Source: Verminephrobacter eiseniae EF01-2 (GTDB lineage: Bacteria > Pseudomonadota > Gammaproteobacteria > Burkholderiales > Burkholderiaceae_C). From it: a stretch of 64,000 bases of DNA. The stretch's first letter is position 1. Each line of letters opens with the position of its first letter. Shown one piece after another: positions 10,697 to 20,459 of this stretch. The stretch is taken from contig NC_008786.1 of NCBI RefSeq assembly GCF_000015565.1, positions 1,054,001 through 1,118,000 on the forward strand. Reading direction: 5' to 3'. Under the pieces are notes generated by a model that was given only the letters and a program-made list of their open reading frames with translations, was not told where the DNA came from and did no database searches. The translations under genes were made by a program, and so were the position numbers.

Positions 10697-11671
10697 TCAG
10701 AACAAACTGTCCTGGTCCGAAAACAAACTCATCACCGAATTTCCCTTGGCAATGCGCTGTATCGTCTCTGCGATCAGCGGGGCCACGGAGAGTTGGCGAA
10801 TCTTGGTGCATCCCCGGGCGTTGTCGCTCAAGGGGATGGTATTGGTCACCACCACTTCATCGAGGGCCGTGCCCTGGGCGATGCGCTCGATGGCAGGGCC
10901 GGAAAAAATCGGATGCGTGCAATAGGCGTAGACCTTTCTGGCTCCGCGCTCCTTGAGCACCTCGGCGGCCTTCACCAGCGTGCCGGCGGTGTCGATCATG
11001 TCGTCCATGACCACGCAGTTGCGGCCTTCGGTCTCGCCGATCACATGCATGACTTCGGACACATTGGCCTTGGGGCGGCGCTTGTCGATGATCGCCAGAT
11101 CGCAGTTGAGCTGCTTGGCCAAGGCCCGGGCGCGCACCACGCCGCCCACGTCGGGGGAGACCACGATCAGGTCTTCGTAATTCTTCTGGCGCAGATCACC
11201 GAGCAAAACCGGCGAGGCGTAGATGTTGTCCACCGGGATGTCGAAAAAACCCTGGATCTGGTCGGCATGCAGGTCCATGGTCAGCACGCGGGCGACGCCC
11301 ACGGCCTGCAGCATGTTGGCCACCACCTTGGCGCTGATCGGCACCCGCGTCGAGCGCGGCCGGCGGTCCTGGCGGGCGTAGCCGAAGTAGGGGATCACGG
11401 CGCTGATGCGCTCGGCCGATGCGCGCTTGAGCGCGTCGACCATGATCAGCAGTTCCATCAGGTTTTCGTTGGTCGGCGCGCAGGTGGATTGCACGACGAA
11501 AACATCCCGCGCGCGCACGTTCTGCTTGATTTCAACGGTCACTTCACCGTCGGAGAAACGCCCCACATCGGCTGCACCGAGGCAGGTGCCCAAGTGTTGG
11601 GCTATTTCGACTGCCATGCCGGGATTGGCATTGCCGGTAAAAACCATGAAGTCGGGGTGATTGGCTTGCAT
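10697..11671 (-). CDS. prs: Ribose-phosphate pyrophosphokinase
   Basis: This enzyme makes PRPP from ribose 5-phosphate and ATP, feeding purine, pyrimidine, histidine, tryptophan and NAD synthesis. The 324-residue product, from the ATG at 11671, starts with the typical [12 protein letters not shown] segment. It carries the [14 protein letters not shown] loop ([11 protein letters not shown]), the divalent-cation/PRPP motif [12 protein letters not shown] and the PRPP loop [12 protein letters not shown]. The tRNA-Gln gene lies 61 bp upstream. Upstream in-frame ATGs would run into the tRNA and were rejected. Confidence 0.97.
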   Translation of the reverse strand: MQANHPDFMVFTGNANPGMAVEIAQHLGTCLGAADVGRFSDGEVTVEIKQNVRARDVFVVQSTCAPTNENLMELLIMVDALKRASAERISAVIPYFGYARQDRRPRSTRVPISAKVVANMLQAVGVARVLTMDLHADQIQGFFDIPVDNIYASPVLLGDLRQKNYEDLIVVSPDVGGVVRARALAKQLNCDLAIIDKRRPKANVSEVMHVIGETEGRNCVVMDDMIDTAGTLVKAAEVLKERGARKVYAYCTHPIFSGPAIERIAQGTALDEVVVTNTIPLSDNARGCTKIRQLSVAPLIAETIQRIAKGNSVMSLFSDQDSLF

Positions 11672-11732
11672 GAGCGTCCCAGCAGTCTGAAAAAAAGCCC
11701 GTCCCGTCTGCGGAAAAAAATGGTGCGCCACT

Positions 11733-11809
11733 TGGCAGGGGAAGAAGGATTCGAACCTTCGCATGCCGGAATCAAAATCCGGTGCCTTAACCAGCTTGGC
11801 GACTCCCCT
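11733..11809 (-). tRNA. tRNA-Gln (anticodon TTG), CCA encoded
   Basis: Read on the minus strand the 77 bases fold as a tRNA. The seven-base acceptor stem AGGGGAG pairs with TTCCCCT. The D-loop is followed by an anticodon stem CCGGA/TCCGG enclosing TTTTGAT, which gives anticodon TTG. A GAAGG-TTCGAAT-CCTTC T-arm, a G discriminator and an encoded CCA end complete it. Its place between ispE and prs is the usual one in betaproteobacteria. Confidence 0.97.
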
Positions 11810-11839
11810 GCACAGGTCGACTGCGGAAAGCAGCCCACC

Positions 11840-12742
11840 TCAATCCTCGTCTGCTGCCCACCCTGCAAGAGGATGGAGCATCAGATTCTCACAGACCCTG
11901 ACCTGCCAGCCTTCGGGGGCTGCCCCCAAGTCACCAACGTGACCCAAGTCGGGCGCCTGTGGTATCTGTGCAAACACCGCACTGCCCGAGCCTGTCATCC
12001 GGCCTTGCAACCCGCGCGCTCTGAGCCATTCGATGGCTTGGGTGACCTCGGGGCACAATGCCTGGGCAACGGGCTGCAGGTCATTTCGGCAGAAATCGGC
12101 ATCCTGGTAGCAGTCGCCATCCCGGCCGAAATCGGCTGCAGCAAAGCCGGAGATTGTAGCACTGCCCGAAGCGCGCTTCAGAAGGGGCGAGGAAAAAATG
12201 GCCTTCGTCTCCAGACCGGCAGCGGGCTTGACGACCGCAAAACATGCCGGCGGCAGTTGTCCATGCGCCAGCGGCGTGATGATCTCGCCGATGCCCGCCA
12301 CCCGGGCGTTGCGCCCGCGTACAAAAAACGGAACATCTGCACCGAGCGTCACGCCGATCTTTTCCAGCGCCGACAGCGACAGGCCCAGACCCCATAGCCG
12401 GTTCAGTGCCAGCAAGGTGGTCGCGGCATCCGACGAGCCACCGCCGATGCCCGCTTGCGCGGGAAGGCGTTTGAGCAGCCCGATATGCGCGCCTTGCCTG
12501 CAGCCGGTGGCCGCCCGCAGCGCATGGGCGGCCCGTATGCTCAGGTCGGCAGCGGGCAGCGGGGCGCCCAGGTCTTGGCGCGAAATTGCTCCGTCGGCAC
12601 GACACTCGAAATGCAGGGTATCGCACCAGTCGATCAGCATGAAGACCGACTCGATCAGGTGATACCCGTCGGCGCGCCGTCCGATGATGTGCAAAAAGAG
12701 GTTCAGCTTTGCCGGGGCCGGCAGGTCATACAGGGCTTGCAT
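11840..12742 (-). CDS. ispE: 4-diphosphocytidyl-2-C-methyl-D-erythritol kinase
   Basis: IspE phosphorylates CDP-methylerythritol in the MEP pathway of isoprenoid synthesis. The 300-residue protein is a GHMP kinase. It opens with LPAPAKLNLFLHIIGRRADGYH (the substrate-side Lys and His) and has the glycine-rich ATP loop LPAQAGIGGGSSDAA at about residues 93-107. The C-terminal GRMTGSGSAVFAQ is motif 3 of the family. It lies between lolB upstream and tRNA-Gln downstream, and the start is 28 bp after the lolB stop. Confidence 0.97.
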   Translation of the reverse strand: MQALYDLPAPAKLNLFLHIIGRRADGYHLIESVFMLIDWCDTLHFECRADGAISRQDLGAPLPAADLSIRAAHALRAATGCRQGAHIGLLKRLPAQAGIGGGSSDAATTLLALNRLWGLGLSLSALEKIGVTLGADVPFFVRGRNARVAGIGEIITPLAHGQLPPACFAVVKPAAGLETKAIFSSPLLKRASGSATISGFAAADFGRDGDCYQDADFCRNDLQPVAQALCPEVTQAIEWLRARGLQGRMTGSGSAVFAQIPQAPDLGHVGDLGAAPEGWQVRVCENLMLHPLAGWAADED

Positions 12743-12770
12743 CGCAGGAACGCAGGGCAGGGGCGCCAGG

Positions 12771-13295
12771 TCAGCGGGTCAGCGCGATGCGTAAAGTGGC
12801 GGCAGGGTCATCGCGGCGCGCGCTGATGCGTCCGTCAGCGATGCCCGAAAGGTCTGCCTGCCAGCCTGTGGCCGTGGCCTGAATGCCCTTGAGCCAACTG
12901 AAAAGTGCAGCCACCGGGATGGTGCCGGCACCGGTCAGGTCTTGCAGCAGCGCATCGAGGGAGTCCGAGCTACGTGTTTCCTGTCCGCTGTGCAACTGTG
13001 CATGGCCGTCCTTCCAGTCCAGTTGTGCAAGGCGCTGGCCCAACGGGTTGAGCAGCACCAAGCCGCCGCTGTCGGCATTGCCATGCAACTCGAACATTGC
13101 AGAAAACGCTTGCGCCGCTTGCCCTTGCCCTTCACCTTGTGCCTGTGCTTGGGCCTGAACCTGCAACGCGATGCGCCCGCTCCACGCATCTTCTTGCGCC
13201 CTGGCGCCGGGTGCCGGCGGGGCGCAACCCACGAGCCACAGCAGCAGGGGCAGGACAACAATGGCACTGCGCATCAGTGCGATGGCGCTACGCAT
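12771..13295 (-). CDS. lolB: Outer-membrane lipoprotein receptor LolB
   Basis: LolB accepts lipoproteins from LolA and inserts them in the outer membrane. The 174-residue product has a lipoprotein signal with lipobox LVGC (C24). The mature part has the LolB pattern AWSGRIALQVQ, GLVLLNPLGQRLAQLDW and a late TLRIALTR strand. Its ATG overlaps the stop of the upstream TPR gene (TGATG), so translation is coupled. The N-terminus repeats MRSAIAL/MRSAIVV, a small tandem duplication of seven codons, so the functional start may be the second Met (codon 8). Protein size and location match the family. Confidence 0.9.
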   Translation of the reverse strand: MRSAIALMRSAIVVLPLLLWLVGCAPPAPGARAQEDAWSGRIALQVQAQAQAQGEGQGQAAQAFSAMFELHGNADSGGLVLLNPLGQRLAQLDWKDGHAQLHSGQETRSSDSLDALLQDLTGAGTIPVAALFSWLKGIQATATGWQADLSGIADGRISARRDDPAATLRIALTR

Positions 13296-15064
13296 CAGGG
13301 CGCGACTCCGAGGCGCTGCAGTGTTTCCTTCAGGGTGTCGTTGTCAGGGTTGCTGCGCTGCCCTTCTTTCCAGACCCTGGACGCAGCGTCCTTGTCGCCC
13401 AGGCTCCACAGCACCTCGCCCAGATGGGCTGCGATCTCGACATCGGGCCGTGTCTTGTAAGCGGCTTCCAGATACCGCTTGGCATCGGCCTTGTTGCCCA
13501 GGCGAAACTCCACCCAACCGAGGCTGTCCATGATGAAAGGATCGCCCGCCGCCAGTTCCAGCGCCTTCAAAATCAACTGTTTGGCCTCGACAAGCCGCGT
13601 GCCACGATCGGCCAGCGAATAACCCAGGGCGTTATAGGCATGGTGGTATTGCGGTTGGCGCGCAATCACCTGCCTGAGCAATTGCTCCATCAGATCGGGC
13701 TGGCCCGCCTTTTCGGCCAGCAGAGCCTGGTCGTAGACCAACTCTGCCTCCTGCGGGAACAATGCCACCAGTTCGCCCTGCACTTGGTACGCCTGCCGGT
13801 ACAGGCGCTGCTCGCGCAACAACTGCACTTCGGCCAGCAGCTTCATGCGCTGGTCATCGGCCGAACTGCCCGGCAGGCTGCGCAACAGCGCCCGCGCTTG
13901 CGCGAGCTGGCCCTGGCGTGCCAACAGCGAGGCGCGGCGAATTTGGGCGCCGAAAACCCCCTGCGGGTCGTCTATGCGTCCGAGCCAGGTCTGTGCAGCC
14001 GCAAAGTCATTTTTTTTCTCTGCGATTTGCGCGTACAGCAAATAGGCCTGGGTGCGGCTTTTTTGCCGCACTTGCTCGTCGGTGTCCGTCGCAGACAGTT
14101 CCAGAAAACGCTGCAACGAGGTTTCAGCCTCCGGCAGACGGTTGTCCTGAAACTGCAACGAGGCCATCAGCAGCCACGCCGGTGCGAGCGCCGGTTTTTC
14201 TTGTGTGACCGCTTCGAGCAGACCTCTGGCATCCTGATTGCGCTGCAAGCCTGCAAGGACACGGGCATAGGCCATACGCCATTCAGGCAACCTGGGGACG
14301 GCCTGCTTGGCCAGCGCCCGGAGCACGATCGGCTCGGCTTGCGCAATGTTCTCTTGCATCAACTCCAGCGCCAATTGCACGGCGCCTTCGCTGGCGTTAT
14401 CCAGTGCTTGCGCCTTGTGCGCCGCATCCAGCGCCCCGCTTTTGTCGCCGGCCGCCAGACGCAAGCGTCCCAGCGACACCCAGGCCACGGAACCTGTGGC
14501 GGGGTTGCCGAGTTCATCCGCCAGCGCTTGCTCTGCCACCTTGGCGACCAAGGCCTTGTCGCTGGCACGCTCGTACATCCGGGGCAGGGCAGACAGCGTG
14601 GCCAGTTTGTCGCGGGCCGACGATTGCGCCAACTCCTGGCGCAGCAGCTCGGGCGTCTCCCTGATCCGGTTCAGTGCGACCAAAATTTGCAACATGTAGC
14701 GATTGGCCTCGCGCGACTGCGGCAAAGCCTGCTTCCAGGCCCTGGCCGCAGCCAGCGCATGCTCGCCAGAGCGGGACTGCAACGCAATGTCCGCAGCCCG
14801 CTGGTAGAGCTGGCCGTCAGCGCTTCGGCGCGCGGCCTCCAGCATCAGCGCATAGCCTGCGCCCGGGTCACCCATGCGGGTGGTCAATTCACCCAGGAAG
14901 ATCTCGTAGAACAGCTTGGCGTCCAGGGCCGGGCTGGATGCCACCGGCGGCGCCTCGGTCGCGGGACGGCTTTCGTCGTCGGTCGGTTGCGCCAACGCCG
15001 GGCAGGCAACGACCGTCATCGCGCAAGCCAATGCGGCCAATCGAATGCTCTGAGGTAGCGCCAT
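13295..15064 (-). CDS. Exported tetratricopeptide-repeat protein
   Basis: This 589-residue protein has a Sec signal (MALPQSIRLAALACAMTVVA, cleavage near PALA-Q). The rest is a long alpha-helical array with many TPR-like units, for example LYAQIAEKKNDFAAAQTWLGRI and YHHAYNALGYSLADRGTRLVEAKQLI, and a final unit near YLEAAYKTRPDVEIAAHLGEVL. TPR arrays mediate protein contacts. Such proteins sit next to lolB and mutM in many betaproteobacteria and are thought to be periplasmic, but no specific role is known to me. I chose the Met at 15064 because the signal peptide begins there; 15082 is an in-frame alternative. The divergent mutM starts 47 bp away. Confidence 0.88.
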   Translation of the reverse strand: MALPQSIRLAALACAMTVVACPALAQPTDDESRPATEAPPVASSPALDAKLFYEIFLGELTTRMGDPGAGYALMLEAARRSADGQLYQRAADIALQSRSGEHALAAARAWKQALPQSREANRYMLQILVALNRIRETPELLRQELAQSSARDKLATLSALPRMYERASDKALVAKVAEQALADELGNPATGSVAWVSLGRLRLAAGDKSGALDAAHKAQALDNASEGAVQLALELMQENIAQAEPIVLRALAKQAVPRLPEWRMAYARVLAGLQRNQDARGLLEAVTQEKPALAPAWLLMASLQFQDNRLPEAETSLQRFLELSATDTDEQVRQKSRTQAYLLYAQIAEKKNDFAAAQTWLGRIDDPQGVFGAQIRRASLLARQGQLAQARALLRSLPGSSADDQRMKLLAEVQLLREQRLYRQAYQVQGELVALFPQEAELVYDQALLAEKAGQPDLMEQLLRQVIARQPQYHHAYNALGYSLADRGTRLVEAKQLILKALELAAGDPFIMDSLGWVEFRLGNKADAKRYLEAAYKTRPDVEIAAHLGEVLWSLGDKDAASRVWKEGQRSNPDNDTLKETLQRLGVAP

Positions 15065-15111
15065 TGGGCCATGATAATCCATGCCTGTGAATCCCTTGCC
15101 TGATTTTGTAT

Positions 15112-15933
15112 ATGCCTGAATTGCCCGAAGTGGAAGTGACGCGCCGCAGCTTTGCCGATGCGATCGCCGGTGCGCGCATCCAGGCCGTCGCTCTGGGCAA
15201 ACCGTTGCGCTGGCCCCTGGGCTGTGATCCCATGTCCCTGGTGGGCCAGCAGGTGCTGGGCCTGCGCAGACGCGGCAAGTACCTGTTGGCGGACACCAGC
15301 GGCGGGCTTTTGTTGTTGCATCTGGGCATGTCGGGGAGCTTGCGTTTCAGCCATGGGCTGCCGCCCGCAGGGGTACACGATCACTTCGACCTGGTGACCG
15401 ACCGCGGAACCCTGCGGCTGCACGACCCACGCCGGTTTGGTGCAGTCGTTTATGCGCCCGACGAGCAGGCCCCGGTGGCGCTGAAACTGCTCGGGGCTTT
15501 GGGAATGGAGCCCTTGTCGGACTCTTTTTCATTGGCCACTTTTCAGTCCGGACTGAAAAAGAGCCGGATGCCGATCAAGCCACTGCTGCTGGCCGGGCGT
15601 CTGGTGGTAGGCGTGGGCAACATCTACGCCTCGGAAGTTCTTTTTCTGGCGGGCATCCGCCCCACGGCAGTGGCTTCGCGCGTGGGCGCCGAGCGGGTGC
15701 GCCGATTGCACGAGGCGATACGCACTGTGCTGACGCGGGCCGTGCAAATGGGCGGCAGCACGCTGCGCAATTTTTCCAATGCCGATGGAATGGCGGGTCA
15801 TTTCCAGAGCAGCGCCCATATCCATGTGTATGGCCGCGACGGCGCTCCCTGCCACCATTGCGGCAGCGCCATACGGCTGCTGCGCCAAGGACAAAGGAGC
15901 AGTTACTTTTGCCCGCTGTGCCAGCGGGCCTGA
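15112..15933 (+). CDS. mutM: Formamidopyrimidine-DNA glycosylase (Fpg)
   Basis: MutM excises 8-oxoguanine and ring-opened purines and nicks the abasic site. The 273-residue product begins with the invariant PELPEVE (catalytic Pro2, Glu3). It has the GRRGKYLL-like RRRGKYLLA segment and [13 protein letters not shown]. The protein ends with a four-Cys zinc finger (CHHCG then CPLC). The mature start must be the ATG at 15112, because the Pro after Met is the nucleophile. It is divergent from the TPR-lolB-ispE group. Confidence 0.97.
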   Translation: MPELPEVEVTRRSFADAIAGARIQAVALGKPLRWPLGCDPMSLVGQQVLGLRRRGKYLLADTSGGLLLLHLGMSGSLRFSHGLPPAGVHDHFDLVTDRGTLRLHDPRRFGAVVYAPDEQAPVALKLLGALGMEPLSDSFSLATFQSGLKKSRMPIKPLLLAGRLVVGVGNIYASEVLFLAGIRPTAVASRVGAERVRRLHEAIRTVLTRAVQMGGSTLRNFSNADGMAGHFQSSAHIHVYGRDGAPCHHCGSAIRLLRQGQRSSYFCPLCQRA

Positions 15934-16506
15934 CCGGCATTGCTTGAAACGGACTGAATGTGCGCGATGGAGCGACATTGTTTTTCCATCGAGCAAGGTG
16001 TGGCGGCCATCTGTTGGAAGTCGAAACGCCCAGCGAGCTGAAGCATTCGGTGCGCAGTAAATGCAGGCCGTGTCGTGCTGGTCCGGGTGCGTCTTACACA
16101 AGATACACAAGACGGCAACGATGGCGGTTCATGCCGAACCGATCCGGGCAGCCAATGCATCCACTGCCGCGTGAAAATCGGCATCGGTCCCGACTTTGAA
16201 TGACATCAAAACCGCATGGATAGACAGGTCATGCCTTCCCGCTGCTGCGACTGGGAGCCAGCCGGTTCCACGCTTGCGTCGCCAGGCCCACCAGGCATTC
16301 CCGGAACAGCAGCATGGGCGTGACGATTCCCGTCAAGCCAGATACTGCTGGCCCGACCCTGCGCACCGGCACCGGGGGCCGACGCCCTGGCGGCGCTGGT
16401 GTGCTGCGAGGCCAGTGGGTCTTCATGGCAAAACCTCCCTGAAATAAAGGCATTACCGACGTGCACCACAACTTCTGGAAATTGCTTTCAGTGTAAACAG
16501 GCAGGG
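15934..16506. other. 573-bp stretch with no assignable gene
   Basis: Several short frames are open on both strands here, as expected in GC-rich DNA, but none shows a recognisable domain or ribosome site. A minus-strand frame ending near 16133 reads GTDADFHAAVDALAARIGSA and could be the tail of a decayed gene. I cannot name it. No tRNA, obvious terminator or repeat was seen. Confidence 0.5.
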
Positions 16507-17253
16507 TCAGATGTTGGTGCCGCCATCCACAGCGATGTCTGCGCCCGTGATGAACGCGGTTTCCGAGGAAGCCAGAAAAGCAACGATGCTTGCGATCTCC
16601 ACTGTCTTGCCAAACCTCCCGATCGAAGTAAGGGAGCGGATGAAGTCTGCGTTAGGTCCATCGGCTGGATTCATGTCTGTGTCGATAGGCCCGGGAGCAA
16701 TCTGGTTGACTGTTATTCCCCGACCCGCCAGGTCTCGCGCCAGTCCTTTGGTGAGTCCCGTCATGGCGGCTTTGGTCATTGCATAAAGCGTCAGGCCGGC
16801 GGCGGGCACTCGTTTTTCCAGGCAACTCCCGATGTTGATGATGCGGCCACCGTCCGAGAGATGCGGCGCCACTCCTTTGGCGAACAGAAATGGAGCGCGC
16901 ACGTTCACGAAGATCGTCTGATCAGTAATTTCCAGAGAAGTCTTTTCGAGTGGTGTGCCGCTGACATCCATGAAGCCAGCGTTGTTCACCAGAATGTCGA
17001 TGCAGCCGAAACTGCCGACCACGCTATCGATGGCGCGCTGGATGGCGACAGGGTCGGCGGCATCGGCTTTGAACGCGGCCGCTTTTCTTCCAAGTCTTTC
17101 GATGTCCACCACGACCGCCTTTGCGGCTTGCGCGCCTTCCTTGTACGTGATGGCCACGTTGGCCCCATCAGCAGCGAGTCGACGCGCAATAGCGGCGCCG
17201 ATGCCTCTGCTTGCACCAGTCACCAACGCCGTTTTTCCGGACAAGTTGCTCAT
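16507..17253 (-). CDS. Short-chain dehydrogenase/reductase
   Basis: This is a 248-residue classical SDR. The NAD(P) fold has TGASRGIG (residues 12-19) and NNAG (90-93). The catalytic Ser143, Tyr157 and Lys161 (YAMTK) are all present, followed by the APGPIDTDM segment. It oxidises or reduces a hydroxyl/keto group, but the substrate cannot be read from sequence. The start at 17253 places the Rossmann motif at the usual distance. The gene follows the MFS transporter after 41 bp on the same strand and the broken FAD oxidase further upstream, all divergent from the TetR gene, which is the likely regulator. Confidence 0.92.
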   Translation of the reverse strand: MSNLSGKTALVTGASRGIGAAIARRLAADGANVAITYKEGAQAAKAVVVDIERLGRKAAAFKADAADPVAIQRAIDSVVGSFGCIDILVNNAGFMDVSGTPLEKTSLEITDQTIFVNVRAPFLFAKGVAPHLSDGGRIINIGSCLEKRVPAAGLTLYAMTKAAMTGLTKGLARDLAGRGITVNQIAPGPIDTDMNPADGPNADFIRSLTSIGRFGKTVEIASIVAFLASSETAFITGADIAVDGGTNI

Positions 17254-17294
17254 ACATCCTCCAAAATCAGATCGATCAAAGGCGCCACGACCCT

Positions 17295-18494
17295 TCAATC
17301 TGGCGCGGGTTTTCGCAACCGCAGTTCAGGAACGAGCGATAGCAGACCGGCAAGCGCCATCACGAATCCAACCCACAATGGAGCACGCAATCCATATCCG
17401 GCGCTGATAAAGAGTCCGCCCAAAAATGCGCCGGTCATGATGCCCAGCGTGATCACGGAGGTGTGCACGGTGTTGACGAGAGGTCGCCCGTTTGCGGCTC
17501 TCATGACCCGCGTCACCATGGCAGGATTCATGGTCACCCCCACCAGACCGATGCCGACGAGCGAAATGGCTGCGAACGGCTTGCTGCCTGCAAAAATGCC
17601 GAACATCGCCAGAAAAACGGCCAGCAGACAGAGGCCAATGGCGAGGATGGACAGGGTGTGGCGATCTGCAAGTTTTCCGACCACCAGATTGCCCACCACG
17701 GTGGCAACCCCATAGGCACAGAGAAGCCCCGCGACAGCATTATCGCCATACCCCGAAACTTCCTTCAGTATGGGGATGAAGTAGGTAAAAGCCGCGAACG
17801 TCGCCCCGATGATCAGCAGGCTGGTCGAGAATGCGAGCCAGAGTCGCGGGTTTTTCAGCGCCGAGAGTTCTCCGCGCAAACTGACCGATATCTGGGCGGA
17901 CAAAGAAGGAATGGCAGCCACGCTCAGGAGTGCCGCCATTGCCGTGAGGCCGGCTGTTGCCCAAAAGCTCTCTCTCCACCCAAGATGCGCCCCTATCAAG
18001 TTGGCCATCGGCAGCCCCAGCACGGTGCCAATCATGATGCCCGCCAACACGATGGACATCGCCCAGCCGCGTTGACGTTCCTGGACCAGTTGCACACAGA
18101 TGGCGAGCGCCGTTCCAAAGAATGCGCCGGATACAGCCCCTGTCACCATTCTGGCCGCAGCCAACATCGAATAGGACTGGGACAGCGCCCCCAGCGCTTC
18201 GCCACAGATGAAGATCACATAGAGGGTCAGCAAGGCCGTTTTCGGTGGCTTCCTGAGCAGTGCCACAGCCAGCAGCGGGCCGCCGAAAGCCATGGCACAG
18301 GCATACATGGATACCAGATAGCCGATGTGCGGAATCGGCACACCGAGATCCGCCGCCATGACGGTGAGCATGCCGCTGACCTGAAACTCGCTCGTCACCA
18401 TCGCGAAGATGCCGAACCCGAGGATATATATCGCCAGAGGCAAGGTGGGGGCATGGTCCACCAGATGTCGATCGATTGTTTTGGTATCGCTCAT
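17295..18494 (-). CDS. Major facilitator superfamily exporter (DHA1, AraJ-like)
   Basis: This is a 399-residue, twelve-helix transporter. After a short cytoplasmic N-terminus the first helix contains LAIYILGFGIFAMVTSEF, close to the signature of the AraJ/ChlA group of sugar- or drug-efflux carriers. A helix-2/3 loop and the motif ARMVTGAVSGAFFGTAL are also typical. It probably exports small molecules by proton antiport. The ATG at 18494 overlaps the stop of a short open frame that continues the damaged FAD-oxidase gene (ATGA), which suggests they once formed one coupled operon. Regulation by the divergent TetR protein is likely. Confidence 0.9.
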   Translation of the reverse strand: MSDTKTIDRHLVDHAPTLPLAIYILGFGIFAMVTSEFQVSGMLTVMAADLGVPIPHIGYLVSMYACAMAFGGPLLAVALLRKPPKTALLTLYVIFICGEALGALSQSYSMLAAARMVTGAVSGAFFGTALAICVQLVQERQRGWAMSIVLAGIMIGTVLGLPMANLIGAHLGWRESFWATAGLTAMAALLSVAAIPSLSAQISVSLRGELSALKNPRLWLAFSTSLLIIGATFAAFTYFIPILKEVSGYGDNAVAGLLCAYGVATVVGNLVVGKLADRHTLSILAIGLCLLAVFLAMFGIFAGSKPFAAISLVGIGLVGVTMNPAMVTRVMRAANGRPLVNTVHTSVITLGIMTGAFLGGLFISAGYGLRAPLWVGFVMALAGLLSLVPELRLRKPAPD

Positions 18495-18566
18495 ATCAGT
18501 TGCTCCTCTGGATTGGCCGGGCAAGACCCCTGGCAGACGATTTCGGTTGCAGGAGCAATGTGGTGT

Positions 18567-19349
18567 TCAAAAAACAGCTCGTCGACATCGCCGTGCGCAT
18601 GGAAACTTCAGTCTCAGAACTCGCTGAGACTCGGGGCGAGGAAGAAGCGAGACGACAGCGGCAGCCACTATCCCCAGATTGGATTGGGTAAACAGATGCA
18701 GCAGTGAGGGGCCTAGCCCATACGGATTTGCGGCAGTGCGCTTGGTCTGTTCAGGCCACCACCCTACGCGGGCGAGTTCTCCGTCCGGAAGGACGATTTC
18801 CAAACCGAGAAGGTCCTCGGTTCGCTGGCGTCGAAGACCGACGCCTCGTTCAAGCGCGTTTCCAATCACACTCGTATGACCGGATGACGCAGTCACATTG
18901 AGCATTCGGTTGGTTCCGTCGAGCGCCTCGGCCAGACACAGTTGGGTTACGCCTGGCTCGATCACTGCGTATCCAGCATCGCAGTCCACTCGCCGAACCG
19001 AGTTCATGCGACCGAGGTCCACAGTGACTACGTCGTCTGTCGCCGGTTCTGCCGAACCGAGCCCCCAATTTCTTCCGGTGCTGATGGCATGCAGGCCCGC
19101 AGGTGGATTGTTGCCATGGAAGATCCGGACGATCGCCTGGATTTCCTGAACCGATCCTGGGCGAATGACGGCACGCACATCCCTCGGCCTGAACAGGCTG
19201 ACGTTTCTCCGGACGTTCTCGCCTTGCTGTCCGGCATCGACATCTGCCCGGGTGATGTTGCTGTCGCCAACCACTTGGCGAACTTCGTCCAGAGACAGCA
19301 TCGAGGCGGAGAGGCCAGCCGGTTCTTCTCGCTGATTCGTCATGGACAT
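18567..19349 (-). pseudogene. Truncated FAD-linked oxidase (VAO/PCMH type), N-terminal half only
   Basis: From a Met at 19349 the frame encodes the FAD-binding half of a vanillyl-alcohol-oxidase-family enzyme. Visible parts include FRPRDVRAVIRPGSVQEIQAIV, a STGRNWGLGS FAD loop, DLGRMNSVRRVD and TASSGHTSVIGNALERG. The frame stops at 18567 after about 260 residues, whereas family members have roughly 450-550, so the substrate-binding cap is missing. Immediately beyond, another frame (about 18607-18491) is open and ends in an ATGA overlap with the MFS start, which points to a frameshift plus deletion. No function is expected. Confidence 0.7.
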
Positions 19350-19740
19350 CTTCTGTCTGTACCCAGCGATTGAAGCGAACCCATGCCGACAGGTTGACTG
19401 ACTACCTGGCTCGGCTCCGGTCGCTTTGATGTGGTACCGGAAAGATAGGCATGGCTCGCATCTGCGATCTGGCCTTGTGAATCCATGTCTATCTGGACCG
19501 CACCACGAATTGCTCGCAGAGAAAAAAACGGGCGCCTGCCGCGCCGCTCGATGAATTGCATGGCTCATCCTTCCAATGATCATTCGTTTGACTGACAGCT
19601 GCGGTAGCAGAGGAACCAAGGCGGCCGATCCATCCCGTCGCATGGCGACGAGATCAGGGCGACGCATCGACCCTTGGCAGGGCGTTTCCGGTATTTCTAG
19701 AATTTCAACTACAGAAATCCTAACAACGATGAGGAATACT

Positions 19741-19766
19741 GTCAATCAGATTTATGTTAGATTGAC
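19741..19766. promoter_or_regulatory. Inverted repeat, possible TetR operator
   Basis: GTCAATC at 19741-19747 and GATTGAC at 19760-19766 form perfect 7-bp arms around a 12-bp spacer. The stretch is AT-rich and lies 34 bp before the TetR-type start, in the divergent control region. TetR proteins bind such dyads and usually repress themselves and the facing operon. Binding is inferred. Confidence 0.5.
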
Positions 19767-19799
19767 TATGGAAAAAGCCACTCTGCACGATGAGTCCGT

Positions 19800-20459
19800 A
19801 TGGCACAAAGAGGTCGCCCTCTGAGTTTTGACCGCCAGGCTGCGCTGGAGCGCGCAATGGATGTGTTCTGGCGCAAGGGGTTCGAAGGGGCGCAGTTGGT
19901 CGACCTGACCATGGCCATGGGTATCAGTCCTCCGAGCTTTTACGCCGCTTTCGGCAGCAAGAAAGAGGCTTTCTACGAGGCCGTGGAGCTGTACATCAGG
20001 GTCGTGGGTTCGAAGTCGGCCAAGGCGCTCAACGGTGCAGCGTCCGTCCGTGATGGCCTGCGCTCCATGCTGGAAGCGACCGTTGGCACGGCCACCTCCA
20101 ATCCATCGGGAGGGTGCCTGCTCGTCCTGGGTGCCGTGAACCATCTGCCAGGGAACGAGGAAGTCTGGACGTACCTCAAGAAGACCCGCACCGACACCTT
20201 GGCGATGATTCGCGCGCGCATACAGAGAGGTGTCGATGAAGGCGAGTTGCCAAGCGAAACCGATGTCGGTGTGCTCGCCCAGTACTTTCTGGGGATCACG
20301 CAGAGCATCTCGTTCCAAGCCCGCGACGGGGCGTCTCGGGCATCGCTCAAGCGATTGATCGCCCCCGCGCTGGCGGCATTGCCTCAGGGTCGGCCGGCCA
20401 GCCAGCAAACCGGGACATCGGCGCAGATCGCCGCCGCACCTGGTCTCGCCAGGCCATGA
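19800..20459 (+). CDS. TetR-family transcriptional regulator
   Basis: This is a 219-residue TetR-type repressor. The N-terminal DNA-binding domain covers about residues 7-55 (ALERAMDVFWRKGFEGAQLVDLT, then GISPPSFYAAFGSKKEAFYEA). The C-terminal ligand domain is helical and of the TetR_C type seen in regulators near SDR and efflux genes. It is divergent from the FAD oxidase, MFS and SDR genes, the usual arrangement for a repressor controlled by the pump's substrate. A 7-bp inverted repeat at 19741-19766 is a candidate operator. The tail after about residue 195 is low-complexity. Confidence 0.92.
   Translation: MAQRGRPLSFDRQAALERAMDVFWRKGFEGAQLVDLTMAMGISPPSFYAAFGSKKEAFYEAVELYIRVVGSKSAKALNGAASVRDGLRSMLEATVGTATSNPSGGCLLVLGAVNHLPGNEEVWTYLKKTRTDTLAMIRARIQRGVDEGELPSETDVGVLAQYFLGITQSISFQARDGASRASLKRLIAPALAALPQGRPASQQTGTSAQIAAAPGLARP

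Noticed and set aside
15529..16110. Cys-rich minus-strand frame (MCILCKTHPDQHD) after mutM
   Set aside because: Most of it is antisense to mutM, and the remaining piece has no ribosome site or homology I recognise.
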